The position numbers were made by a program, and so were the translations under genes. From assembly GCA_020171895.1 (NCBI GenBank), contig JAIVAN010000009.1, positions 124,001 to 188,000 of the forward strand: a stretch of DNA of 64,000 nucleotides, written 5' to 3'. This DNA comes from Bacillus timonensis (lineage in GTDB: Bacteria; Bacillota; Bacilli; Bacillales; Bacillaceae_L). The notes under the pieces are model-generated. The model saw only the letters and a list, made by a program, of their open reading frames with translations, searched no databases and was not told where the DNA came from. This document shows, in pieces, positions 44,568 to 53,584 of this stretch. Each line of letters begins with the position of its first letter. The first letter of the stretch is position 1.

Positions 44568-46477
44568 TACGCAGCCCCCTCTCCTTCATCAATCGAAATG
44601 ACTTTTAATGTCGTTTGAATCACTTGTTCTTTTCCATCTCGATATTTTATACGGCCTTCTACATCGATATGGTCATTCACTGAATATAATCCTTCGATAA
44701 GAGATTCATATTTTTTCGCGACAAACTGTCTACGCACTTTCTTTGTACGTGTTAGTTCCTCATCATCAGCATCCAATTCTTTATAGAGTAGAACAAACTT
44801 CTTAATTCTCGCTTTTTCAGGCAGCGTTTGGTTAATGTCATTTACTTGCTTATGTATGAGCGCAAGTACTTCTTTTTTCGATGAAAGATCGGTATATGTT
44901 GTGTAGCTAATTTGGTTTTTCTCCGCCCATCTTCCTACATTCTCCATATCAATATTGATCATGGCCACTACGTATGGTCGTTCTCTCCCAATCGCTACTG
45001 CTTCCTGAATATAAGGGCTAAATTTTAGTTTGTTTTCAATAAATTGTGGTGAGAACATTTCTCCTGAATTTAAGCGAATAACATCTTTTAAACGGTCAAT
45101 GATATACAGATGACCATCATCATCTAAACGTCCTGCATCACCAGTGTGTAACCAACCATTTTCAATCGTATCTTTGGTGGATTCTTCATTGTTGTAATAT
45201 CCTTTACACACACTCGTACTTTTAATGAGAACTTCTCCCTTTTCAGAGATTTTCACTTCTGTTCCCGGAATTGGTAAGCCAACACTTTCAAATTTAATGT
45301 CCCCATCTTTATGAACAATTGATATACCGGAAACTTCCGTTTGTCCGTAAATGCTTTTTAGGTTTACTCCTAAACTATGAAAAAAGCGGAAAACATCTGG
45401 TCCTAGCGGAGCTCCACCTGTATATGCTCTTTTCATACGTAATAACCCTAAATGATCTCTAATTGCTGTAAACAAGAAATAATCTGCAATTTTATATTTC
45501 AGTTTTGTTCCAAAGCTTATCGTATCACCTGTAAAATGTGCTTCTGCTACCTTTTCTCCGATTGGCTTACACCAATCATAAATTTTTCGTTTTAGCCAAC
45601 CTGCATCTTGTATACGCACTTGGAATTTTGACACCATATCCTCGTATATACGTGGTGGTGCAAACATGACATGTGGCCCTATTTCTCGAATGTTTTCTAA
45701 CACGGTTGAAGGTTCTTCTGGGAAGTTAATCGTGATGCCGTTGTACAGACCCATAGAAATGGTCATCATTTGCTCACCTATCCAGGCTAGTGGTAAAAAT
45801 GAGAGGTATTCGTCGGTGTCTTCTAATGGATCAATGACAGAGAGGTTTTTTGCCATGTCCATTAAATTTTGATAGGTAAGCATTGTGCCTTTTGGATTAC
45901 CAGTTGTTCCAGATGTATAAGAAAGGATTGCGACATCCTCATAATCTCCTTGCAAGAGCTCTGTTTCGAAAAAGTTTGGATTCTTTTCCGCTATTGCTTC
46001 TCCATTTGCTTGTACATCTTTAAAAAATAATAGTTTTTCATTCTGATAATTTCGCATTCCTCGATCATCATAGTAGATAATCCATTTAACATTAGGTATT
46101 TCATCTTTTATTTCTAAAAGTTTATCTACCTGCTCTTGGTCTTCTACGACGACAAAAGTAGACTCTGAATTGTTTAAGATATAGCTGATTTCATTCGGCA
46201 ATGATTCTTGATAAATCCCTACCGAAATTCCACCTAGACTTTGAGTAGCTAGCTCACTAAATACCCACTCTGGTCGATTATCTCCAATGATGGCAAGTTT
46301 ATCGCCTCTTTTAAATCCAAGCTTAGAAAGACCTTGGGCAAACTGCTTTACTTGAGTAAAATAGTCTTTGTATGTATACTCATTCCAAATTCCAAAGTCT
46401 TTTTCTCGAAGTGCAATCTTCCCTCCTTCATTGTTTGCTTTTTCTAAAAGGACTTGAGGAAACGTTTTGTTGGACAT
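44567..46477 (-). CDS. long-chain acyl-CoA synthetase-like AMP-forming ligase
   Basis: A 636-aa FAA1-type ligase. Adenylation motifs are YTSGTTGNPKGTMLTY, IYGQTEVSGI, GWLHTGDAGRLDDDGHL and a C-terminal DRLKDVIRLNSGE. It is embedded between livG and livH with stop-start overlap, so it is co-translated with the transporter. It likely traps the imported acid as its CoA thioester. Ribosome site AAGGAGGG. Chain length or aromatic preference cannot be read. Confidence 0.9.
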   Translation of the reverse strand: MSNKTFPQVLLEKANNEGGKIALREKDFGIWNEYTYKDYFTQVKQFAQGLSKLGFKRGDKLAIIGDNRPEWVFSELATQSLGGISVGIYQESLPNEISYILNNSESTFVVVEDQEQVDKLLEIKDEIPNVKWIIYYDDRGMRNYQNEKLLFFKDVQANGEAIAEKNPNFFETELLQGDYEDVAILSYTSGTTGNPKGTMLTYQNLMDMAKNLSVIDPLEDTDEYLSFLPLAWIGEQMMTISMGLYNGITINFPEEPSTVLENIREIGPHVMFAPPRIYEDMVSKFQVRIQDAGWLKRKIYDWCKPIGEKVAEAHFTGDTISFGTKLKYKIADYFLFTAIRDHLGLLRMKRAYTGGAPLGPDVFRFFHSLGVNLKSIYGQTEVSGISIVHKDGDIKFESVGLPIPGTEVKISEKGEVLIKSTSVCKGYYNNEESTKDTIENGWLHTGDAGRLDDDGHLYIIDRLKDVIRLNSGEMFSPQFIENKLKFSPYIQEAVAIGRERPYVVAMINIDMENVGRWAEKNQISYTTYTDLSSKKEVLALIHKQVNDINQTLPEKARIKKFVLLYKELDADDEELTRTKKVRRQFVAKKYESLIEGLYSVNDHIDVEGRIKYRDGKEQVIQTTLKVISIDEGEGAA

Positions 46478-46501
46478 ATCAGCTTTTCCCTCCTTGGTTG
46501 C

Positions 46502-47275
46502 TTATCCTGCATTTTCTTCTTCTCCTAAATATGCTTTTATAACTTGAGGATTATTTTGAATTTCCTTCGGTGTTCCATATCCTATTAATTTACCGAAATC
46601 AAGCACTGCAATATGATCGGATAAATCCATGACAACACCCATGTCGTGTTCAATAAGGATGATCGTCGTTTTCATATCTTCATGGATATCAATGATATAT
46701 CTAGCCATATCCTCTTTTTCTTCACTATTCATACCTGCCATTGGCTCATCTAGCAGGAGAAGCTCAGGATCTAGTGCTAATGCACGTCCCACTTCTACTC
46801 GTTTTTGTAGCCCATAAGAGAGTCTACCAACAGGTGTGTTACGAATATGTTCAATTTCTAAGAAATCAATGACATTTTCAACACTTTCCCTATGTTCAAC
46901 TTCCTCTTTCTGCCCCTTTCCCCAATAGAATCCTCCTGCAAGTACACCCGTTTTCATTCTTACATGACGACCAAGCATAAGGTTATCTAGCACTGAAAGG
47001 TGAGGAAATAGCTCTATATTTTGAAACGCACGTGCAATTCCAAGACTTGCGCGTTTATGAGGCTTTAACTGATTAATTTGATTGCCTTTGAAGCTAATTG
47101 ATCCTTCAGTTGGCTTGTATAAGCCGCTAATGCAATTAAGCATACTTGTTTTCCCTGCACCATTTGGCCCAATTAATGAAAAGATTTCTCCTTCCTTCAC
47201 CTCGTAACTAACATGATCTAATGCTGTTACTCCACCAAACTTAAGGGTGACATCTTTTACTTCTAGTATCCCCAA
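46502..47275 (-). CDS. livG: branched-chain amino acid-type ABC transporter ATP-binding protein LivG
   Basis: A 257-aa ATPase with Walker A GPNGAGKTS, signature LSYGLQKRVEVGRAL, Walker B LLLLDEPMAGMN and H-loop EHDMGVVMDL. The start is TTG 47275 with GGGGG at good spacing. First gene of the seven-gene operon; two cre sites and a sigma-A-like promoter lie upstream. Confidence 0.92.
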   Translation of the reverse strand: MGILEVKDVTLKFGGVTALDHVSYEVKEGEIFSLIGPNGAGKTSMLNCISGLYKPTEGSISFKGNQINQLKPHKRASLGIARAFQNIELFPHLSVLDNLMLGRHVRMKTGVLAGGFYWGKGQKEEVEHRESVENVIDFLEIEHIRNTPVGRLSYGLQKRVEVGRALALDPELLLLDEPMAGMNSEEKEDMARYIIDIHEDMKTTIILIEHDMGVVMDLSDHIAVLDFGKLIGYGTPKEIQNNPQVIKAYLGEEENAG

Positions 47276-47302
47276 TTGGACTTCCCCCTTTTCCCCTCTT
47301 GT

Positions 47303-47316
47303 TGAAAGCGTTTACT
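47303..47316 (-). promoter_or_regulatory. CcpA cre site in the livG leader
   Basis: TGAAAGCGTTTACT matches TGWNANCGNTNWCA at 13 of 14 positions and lies 28-41 nt upstream of the livG start, downstream of the candidate promoter. Confidence 0.65.
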
Positions 47317-47351
47317 TTTTTAATAATCAGAAAAATATTTATATTGCTATT

Positions 47352-47378
47352 TTTATAATAATTTTTTCTTACTGTCAA
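47352..47378 (-). promoter_or_regulatory. candidate sigma-A promoter of the liv operon
   Basis: On the minus strand a perfect TTGACA (47378-47373) is followed by an AT-rich stretch with TATAAA (15-nt spacing) or TAAAAA (17-nt spacing). The spacing of the better -10 is short, so the exact -10 is uncertain. Confidence 0.45.
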
Positions 47379-47461
47379 TCGATTCTAGTAAACTAGCTAA
47401 ATAACGACAAAACATTGCATATTTCGACACAAATCAACTTCACTCATTGGGAGAAAAGTAA

Positions 47462-47475
47462 TGAAAACGTTGTCA
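47462..47475. promoter_or_regulatory. second CcpA cre site upstream of the liv operon
   Basis: TGAAAACGTTGTCA fits the cre consensus at all 14 positions, about 190 nt before livG and upstream of the candidate promoter. Confidence 0.6.
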
Positions 47476-47610
47476 TTTTTTGTAATTTATTATTTTGCTT
47501 TCTTCCTTTAAAGCAGACCTTTTATTCTATGTAGCAATATTAATTTTTATGGTTAGTTGTTATAAAAAAATAATATTACACCTTGTATTAAATAATACTA
47601 ATTCACTTAA

Positions 47611-47640
47611 AAAAAGACAGTCTGACATTTGGTCAGATTG
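47611..47640 (-). terminator. terminator of the GNAT acetyltransferase gene
   Basis: TCTGAC (47621-47626) pairs with GTCAGA (47632-47637), extendable by three pairs, with a T tract on the minus strand (plus-strand A run 47609-47615). Confidence 0.65.
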
Positions 47641-47685
47641 CCCTTCCTTGTTCGAATCTCACTGTGTGGTCTCGGTTGCCCGTTT

Positions 47686-47727
47686 TCTTTGCAGGAGTCT
47701 CTCATATTTCCGTTATTTATTAACACT
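47686..47727 (+). repeat. possible decayed remnant of the GC-rich repeat
   Basis: GCAGGAGTCTC followed about 20 bases later by TTAACAC resembles the right half of the repeat core (GCAGGAGTCTCGG...GGTTAACAC) with the stem bases lost. Confidence 0.3.
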
Positions 47728-47738
47728 TTAGTTCATTT

Positions 47739-48281
47739 TTATAACAAGTATTCCAATTGGATATCTAATGGCTCTCTCTCATAGATTTCCTTGTTTATTT
47801 CAACAGCATATGTACAACCTAGTGAACGATAGAATTGTTGGGTTTCTACAGATGGGTGAGCACCAATATATAACTTCTTTGCACCCTTCTTTTTTGCGTG
47901 TTTGCAGCAAAGCATAAACAATTCTTTCCCAATTCCGCTATTTCTGAGCTCTCTAGACACATGAATATATGACAGTTCAAGATATTGTTTTTGACTCCCT
48001 AAAAATCCACCTTCTACACATGCAAACCCTTTAAGTTGGTCTTTTATAAATGCCCCTATAACGATTCCATCTCTTAGCTTGCAACTTCTAATAGAATCGA
48101 TAACCTGTCGTTTCCTTTCATCATCCCATTGTTCCGTGAAATAATCTTCTTTAAGCTTGTACTGTTTATGTTCTTCATACCAAACCTTTTTTGTTTCTTG
48201 ATAGCGATTGAATTGCTGTAATAGATGCGCCTTTATCTCTATTAATTCTAATTCTTTATAGATAATTTTCTGATTCGCCAA
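47739..48281 (-). CDS. GNAT family N-acetyltransferase
   Basis: A 180-aa acetyl-CoA-dependent acetyltransferase; motif A reads LSYIHVSRELRNSGIGKELF (Q/RxxGxG/A type) and motif B LYIGAHPSVETQQFYRSLGC. Starts at TTG 48281 with AGGAGAGG. Substrate unknown. Monocistronic, between the liv and tad operons. Confidence 0.85.
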   Translation of the reverse strand: MANQKIIYKELELIEIKAHLLQQFNRYQETKKVWYEEHKQYKLKEDYFTEQWDDERKRQVIDSIRSCKLRDGIVIGAFIKDQLKGFACVEGGFLGSQKQYLELSYIHVSRELRNSGIGKELFMLCCKHAKKKGAKKLYIGAHPSVETQQFYRSLGCTYAVEINKEIYEREPLDIQLEYLL

Positions 48282-48474
48282 CGTTTATCCTCTCCTCATC
48301 CATACACTCTATCTATTACTTGGCTCGTTTCACAATATCTCTTATTTTATTACAAAACAATTGTGATTTTCCTCTCAACTATGCTATGGGTTAAAAATTC
48401 AAGTGATAGAGGAAGCGGCTGATCGAAGTACGGCTAAGATTAAGGTTTACAAATAATAAAAAGACACATAAATA

Positions 48475-48515
48475 ACACCCCTACCAATCGATTTGGTAAG
48501 GGTGTCCTTTTTATC
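48475..48515. terminator. terminator after the tad operon
   Basis: ACACCC-c-TACCA / TGGTA-a-GGGTGT, 11 paired bases, directly after the tadC stop on the minus strand; T-rich on both strands. Confidence 0.8.
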
Positions 48516-49434
48516 CTAACCCTTCGGTAATAATTTTCACCATAATAGGGCCAATGATTACGATGAACAAGGATGGGAAAATAAAGATAACCATCGGAAA
48601 GAGCATTTTAATGGGTGCTTTCATTGCTTGTTCACGCGCTGCTTCTCTTCGTTGCTCACGAATTCGAGTTGTGAGTGAATTGATGACTCTTGCCATCCCG
48701 ATTCCTAGGTGGTCTGCTTGAATAATTGATAAAATGACACTTTGAAAGCTGTCAGATGGTATTCTTTTTCTCATGCTATAAAAGGCCTCACGACGAGACT
48801 TTCCGCGTTTCATATCATCAAGCGCCTGCCGGAATTCATCTGATAAAGGCCCTGTCGTTCTGGCGCACACATTTGCTATCGCCCCTTCTAACCCCGAACC
48901 TGCTTCCAATAATAAATTTACCATGTCAAAGAAATCTGCCATTTCTCGGTTGATTTGCTTGATTCTTTGCGTTTTTTTCTTCGCTAAATAAAAAAGTGGG
49001 AAGCGATAGAATAGAATACCAACTGCTATCGCGACAAAGATGACAGAGGACTTTTTATCTGCAATGGGTGTAAATAAAATGAATGTGGCAAGCCCACTGC
49101 CGACTGTAATTAATAATTGAATGAGGCGAAACTCCACTGCAGATTTTGTTAAAAAACCAGCATCTCGAAGCATCACCTCTAGTTTTTTTTGATCTCTTTT
49201 TTCTAAATACTTACTAACCTGTTGCACGCCTAGATCCCAGTATTTTTGAAGGAGTAATGATTGCTGATAAAATTTCTTTTTTTCTTGCTTTTGCTTTATC
49301 TGTTCATTCTTTCCAAAGTAGTGATTTACCCTTTCTTGAACAATCAGTTCCCGTCGAAACAGCATATGAAGCAAGGCGGCACATGCTAACATGATTGACA
49401 ACGTGCTACAGACGATAAAAAGAAAATGAAGCAT
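48511..49434 (-). CDS. tadC: Tad pilus platform protein TadC
   Basis: A 307-aa type II secretion F-domain membrane protein, with N-terminal helix, central cytoplasmic F domain (LLLEAGSGLEGAIANVCARTTGPL, DHLGIGMARVINSL) and two C-terminal helices. With TadB it forms the inner-membrane platform for Flp pilus assembly. Ribosome site GAGGTG; begins 3 nt after tadB. Confidence 0.9.
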   Translation of the reverse strand: MLHFLFIVCSTLSIMLACAALLHMLFRRELIVQERVNHYFGKNEQIKQKQEKKKFYQQSLLLQKYWDLGVQQVSKYLEKRDQKKLEVMLRDAGFLTKSAVEFRLIQLLITVGSGLATFILFTPIADKKSSVIFVAIAVGILFYRFPLFYLAKKKTQRIKQINREMADFFDMVNLLLEAGSGLEGAIANVCARTTGPLSDEFRQALDDMKRGKSRREAFYSMRKRIPSDSFQSVILSIIQADHLGIGMARVINSLTTRIREQRREAAREQAMKAPIKMLFPMVIFIFPSLFIVIIGPIMVKIITEGLG

Positions 49435-49437
49435 GTT

Positions 49438-50400
49438 TTACACCTCAATCTTAATAATCTTTTGAATAAAGAACCAACCGATTAAGATAAAAATCCCACC
49501 GGTGGTTAGCATCATAATACCTAAAGGATGACCAAGCATCGGCTCGAAATACTTAGGATTTACAACATACATATAAAAGCCGAGAAACACTGGAAGAAGA
49601 GTGATAATCCATGACGAAAGCTTTCCTTGAGCGGTCAACGTTTTTAATTCCTCCAAAACTCTCACTCTACCTCTTATCGTTTCTTCCATCGTATCTAATA
49701 ATTTCGCCAAGTTCCCACCACTTTTACGCTGGGCTAACAATGCCTGAACAACAACCTCTAACTCTTTATTCGGTAAACGAATAAGTAAATTCCGAAAGAC
49801 TTCCTCCATCGGAATTCCCATCCCTATTTCTTTGACTGCCCGTTCAAATTCTGGACCGATCGGATCAGGCATCTCTTTTCCAACTAATTGCATCGTTTGT
49901 ACAAAACTAAAGCCAGCTCGTAAGGAGTTAGACATGGTCCCTAACGTCTCCACTAATTGATAGGTTAAATTCTTCAAGCGTTTTTTCGCCTTTTGTTTCA
50001 TATAAAAAAGCGGTACGTAAAAGCCCATAAACGCAGCAAAAAGAAATAGATACCACGAAAACCCTAAAAGCAAGAAAACAACTCCTAAACCTATCGCAAA
50101 GAGAAGGCGTACACCGAAAAATTCCTCTGGCTTCATCACGCTTCCTGCTTGTTGAAGTGTTTGTACCGTTTTCTTGCTTAACTTAACCTCTGCAAATGGC
50201 TGGGAAAACGATCTTAACCAAGGTTTAACTGTTTTTTCCTCTTCCACTTCTTCCTCCTCCTTAACGGAGGCTTGCTGCTTTGGCATAAAATGATTCATGC
50301 GACGATTTATTCGACGTTTTTTTGTATACATGACATAACCCACATAAAAAGCACTTGTTGATAAGAAAAAGATGAGCATAACCGTAAGAAAGGAGCTCAT
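49438..50400 (-). CDS. tadB: Tad pilus platform protein TadB
   Basis: A 320-aa F-domain membrane protein paralogous to TadC: N-terminal helix (about 4-20), basic linker, helices near 95-125, F domain (LVETLGTMSNSLRAGFSFVQT, AQRKSGGNLAKLLDTMEETI) and C-terminal helices. The start is ATG 50400, overlapping the cpaF stop; 15 further upstream codons lie inside cpaF and lack a proper site. Confidence 0.9.
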   Translation of the reverse strand: MSSFLTVMLIFFLSTSAFYVGYVMYTKKRRINRRMNHFMPKQQASVKEEEEVEEEKTVKPWLRSFSQPFAEVKLSKKTVQTLQQAGSVMKPEEFFGVRLLFAIGLGVVFLLLGFSWYLFLFAAFMGFYVPLFYMKQKAKKRLKNLTYQLVETLGTMSNSLRAGFSFVQTMQLVGKEMPDPIGPEFERAVKEIGMGIPMEEVFRNLLIRLPNKELEVVVQALLAQRKSGGNLAKLLDTMEETIRGRVRVLEELKTLTAQGKLSSWIITLLPVFLGFYMYVVNPKYFEPMLGHPLGIMMLTTGGIFILIGWFFIQKIIKIEV

Positions 50401-50401
50401 T

Positions 50402-51742
50402 TTACCAAGCCCCCTCAAACCAAGATGATGGCATTGTAAAGCCATTTAGCTCTAATTGTTCTGAAATTTTCGGACGTACTCCTGTTGAGCTAAATTGTCC
50501 ATTTATTTTGCCATCAACCATTTGACCACTATCACGGAACACAAAGATGTCTTGCATTACAATCGTATCCCCCTCCATCCCGAGCACCTCGGTGATTTTG
50601 GTGATTTTCCGTGAGCCGTCCTTCATCCTTGCTTGGTGAACAATAATATCAATCGCATTTGCAATTTGCTCTCTTATTGCACGTAATGGCAAATCGAAGC
50701 CAGCCATTAGCACCATTGTTTCTAAGCGGGCAAGCATATCCCTAGGAGAGTTCGCATGTCCTGTACTTAAAGAGCCATCATGACCTGTATTCATCGCTTG
50801 AAGCATATCTAACGCCTCTGCTCCACGAACCTCTCCGACAACGATTCGGTCTGGTCGCATCCTTAAAGCATTTCGTACGAGGTCTCGAATGGTAATTTCA
50901 CCCTTACCCTCTATATTAGGTGGCCGAGATTCTAGCGAAACGATATGCTCCTGCGATAGCTTAAGTTCTGCAGCATCCTCAATTGTAATAATTCGTTCAT
51001 CGTTTGGAATAAATGAGGAAACAACATTTAAGGTAGATGTTTTTCCAGAGCCAGTCCCCCCACTTATAAAGATATTGAGTCTAGCTTTGACACACATGTC
51101 GATAAATTGTGCCATCTCACGACTTAACGTTCCAAATCGGATTAAATCTTGAATTTGAAAGGGTGTTTCAGAAAATTTCCGAATGGTTAACGATGGTCCT
51201 TTTAACGATAGCGGAGGGATGATGGCATTAACACGCGATCCATCTGGTAAACGAGCATCCACCATCGGAGAGCTCTCATCAATTCTACGACCTAATGGTG
51301 ATACAATTCGTTCAATGACTTTACTAACATGATTGTCATCACGAAAGGCAGTAGGGCTTCTTTTAATTTTTCCGTTTTGTTCATAGAAAATTTCAAACGG
51401 TCCATTTACCATGACTTCTGTAACGGTTGCATTTTTTAATAACGGGGTAATCGGACCGTATCCTAACAGTTCATATTCCACTGAATGAAGAATCTGTTTC
51501 TTTTCTTCAAACGTTAACCGTTCTCCTTCTTTATCGATAAAAGCCTTTCCCAATTCATGAAGTTTTTTGCGTTCGCCTTCCTCATCTGCAATTTGGAGCT
51601 TTTTTAATTCTTCTACTAAAAAGCTTTGAAGGGCGTCTTCTAAGTCATTTACTTCTTTTGACTGTGTTACCTTAAATACCTTCCGTTCCGGTTGGTCCTC
51701 TGTTTTCCCTTCGACCTCGACATATCGTTTAAACAATGACAA
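50402..51742 (-). CDS. cpaF: Tad/Cpa pilus assembly ATPase CpaF (TadA)
   Basis: A 446-aa secretion ATPase. Walker A GGTGSGKTS near 226-234, Asp box and Walker B region RMRPDRIVVGEVRG, His box TGHDGSLSTGHANSP. It powers Flp pilin extrusion as a hexamer at the membrane. The start is TTG 51742 with GGGGGG six bases upstream. Confidence 0.93.
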   Translation of the reverse strand: MSLFKRYVEVEGKTEDQPERKVFKVTQSKEVNDLEDALQSFLVEELKKLQIADEEGERKKLHELGKAFIDKEGERLTFEEKKQILHSVEYELLGYGPITPLLKNATVTEVMVNGPFEIFYEQNGKIKRSPTAFRDDNHVSKVIERIVSPLGRRIDESSPMVDARLPDGSRVNAIIPPLSLKGPSLTIRKFSETPFQIQDLIRFGTLSREMAQFIDMCVKARLNIFISGGTGSGKTSTLNVVSSFIPNDERIITIEDAAELKLSQEHIVSLESRPPNIEGKGEITIRDLVRNALRMRPDRIVVGEVRGAEALDMLQAMNTGHDGSLSTGHANSPRDMLARLETMVLMAGFDLPLRAIREQIANAIDIIVHQARMKDGSRKITKITEVLGMEGDTIVMQDIFVFRDSGQMVDGKINGQFSSTGVRPKISEQLELNGFTMPSSWFEGAW

Positions 51743-51755
51743 TGTAATCCCCCCG

Positions 51756-52949
51756 CTATTTACTCATCAGAAATTTACGTTTCGTCTTCGGCTTTAGTTG
51801 TTCTTCTAAGCTTTGAGGTCGTAGATGTAATAATTTTTTGGCCAATAGCAACACAGACTTTGATAAAGGTAGTCTAGCGTTTTTTATAACGAACGGTATC
51901 CCCTCATTAATGGATGACCTTGCAACCTGGTCTTGGTCAGGAAGTATGCTAAAAATCGGATTTTGTAGAACTTCTTCAATTTTCTTAGTATCAACTGGTT
52001 TTTGTCTAGAGTCTCGGTTTAAGATGACTTTTACCTTTTCATGTAAATTTAAGGATTGAAGCGTATCGATATAAAGCTTGCTGCTTCTTAGCGTCGGCAG
52101 ATCACTCGAAGTGACAAGCAGCAACTCATCCGACTCTACTAAACTCTTTAAATGAACGTCCGACAAATATGGTGCAGTATCTATTAAAACGACATCATAG
52201 TATTTCTTTAGCTCTTTAATCACCGTTTCAATGTGCTCTTCTGAAATCATTTCAAAAAACTCTGGTCGAGGAGGTGCAGCCAATATGGCAATCCCAGTTT
52301 CATGCTTCGTTAAGTATTTCTCGATAGAAAAGAATCCTCGTTCAAACCCTTCCTTCACCCATTCGTAAATCGTTTGCTTCGGTTTACTATCAAGTAGCAT
52401 GGCCACGTCACCAAATTGGAGATTTGCATCAACAATCGCCACCTTTTGTCCTTGCTTGATGCATGCTGCTGCTAAGTTGACAGTTAGCAGTGTGCGACCT
52501 ATTCCACCTTTAGGGCTACAAACCGATATGACGCGACTGTTTTTCTTTAGGAGATTTATTAATGGCTTTTCTTCCTGTTTTAAGCGTTGATACATTACTC
52601 TTTGGGCATGATTAATCACTTCGGTCACTTCCTCATTCTCTGACGAATACCGTAATACATTCGAAGCACCAACTTGCATCGCTTTTCGGACATTCTCCAT
52701 ATTGTCAGGAGCCATTAAGATAATGTATACATGCGGGTATCTCACATAAATCTCCTGGCAAAGTTCATATACGTTGTAAACCGTATGGGCCTTTATAAAT
52801 AAAACAGCAAATGGTGTATGCTCTAAGCGGGTAAATAAACCTTCAAGTCTTTGAATAGAATGGAGTTTTTCATTTCTCTGCTGAAGAATAGCCTCAAGCT
52901 GATCCGCACGCGCATTTGTGTCTGAATAAAAATACCATGTTACACTCAT
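51756..52949 (-). CDS. cpaE: CpaE/TadZ-like MinD-family ATPase
   Basis: A 397-aa protein: a degenerate receiver-like N-terminal domain (about 1-115) and a ParA/MinD ATPase domain with deviant Walker A KGGIGRT (147-153) and VLIDTAPYLSD. Such proteins position the Tad machine. Its ATG overlaps the CpaB-like stop (ATGA). Confidence 0.88.
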   Translation of the reverse strand: MSVTWYFYSDTNARADQLEAILQQRNEKLHSIQRLEGLFTRLEHTPFAVLFIKAHTVYNVYELCQEIYVRYPHVYIILMAPDNMENVRKAMQVGASNVLRYSSENEEVTEVINHAQRVMYQRLKQEEKPLINLLKKNSRVISVCSPKGGIGRTLLTVNLAAACIKQGQKVAIVDANLQFGDVAMLLDSKPKQTIYEWVKEGFERGFFSIEKYLTKHETGIAILAAPPRPEFFEMISEEHIETVIKELKKYYDVVLIDTAPYLSDVHLKSLVESDELLLVTSSDLPTLRSSKLYIDTLQSLNLHEKVKVILNRDSRQKPVDTKKIEEVLQNPIFSILPDQDQVARSSINEGIPFVIKNARLPLSKSVLLLAKKLLHLRPQSLEEQLKPKTKRKFLMSK

Positions 52950-53548
52950 TCAGGATTATCCTCCTTTAGCACTTCTCTTGTTTCTTCAATTACCCCTTCT
53001 TCTACACCGGTATCACTCGAGTTTCTTAGCATTAAGTAAAAGCCATCTTTATCTTTGGCAGCCAAACTTAGCATGACACCTTCCCTTGGTGTAACTTCAA
53101 GTGTAACCGTTCCATAATGAAGTGCTTCTTCCTCATTGTCCGAGGACTTACCAGAGGAAAGAACTTTTTTGTTTTGAAGAATGAGCACAGCTGATTTGTA
53201 TTCCTTTTTCGTTTGCTCATCCCTTGTCGTGGCATAGGCAATAATATCCACAAAAGAGCCTGGCGTAACATACCCAGATACACCTTGATCTACTTCCACT
53301 TTAATTGAGATTGCTCTCATCCCTTCACTTACTTCATACATTGGATTGTTAAATGTGCGTTCTTTTACGATTTCCTCTTCTAGTTCAGTCAGCCCTTTTG
53401 AAGCTTCGTCTTTGTTTTCCTCAGTCTCTCCTGCATTTTCACTTGTAGCAGCTGGAGTAGAGAAGTTAGAAAGAAATCCTCCATATATAATGACCGTTGC
53501 TAAAATTCCAAAGACTAATGACCATATCCATATTCGCATTGTTTTCAT
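52946..53548 (-). CDS. cpaB: CpaB/RcpC-like SAF domain protein
   Basis: A 200-aa protein with one N-terminal membrane segment (about 5-23), a Glu-rich linker and a SAF-like domain (MRAISIKVEVDQGVSGYVTPGSFVDIIAYA). Shorter than Gram-negative CpaB, with no secretin gene in the operon, as expected for a monoderm Tad system. Ribosome site AGGAGG. Confidence 0.85.
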   Translation of the reverse strand: MKTMRIWIWSLVFGILATVIIYGGFLSNFSTPAATSENAGETEENKDEASKGLTELEEEIVKERTFNNPMYEVSEGMRAISIKVEVDQGVSGYVTPGSFVDIIAYATTRDEQTKKEYKSAVLILQNKKVLSSGKSSDNEEEALHYGTVTLEVTPREGVMLSLAAKDKDGFYLMLRNSSDTGVEEGVIEETREVLKEDNPE

Positions 53549-53584
53549 ATGTTCCTCCTACAAAACAACCATATTAAAATGTTA

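Noticed and set aside
47495-47731. 78-codon plus-strand frame between liv and GNAT genes
   Set aside because: No ribosome site and it runs through the GNAT terminator and a probable repeat remnant.
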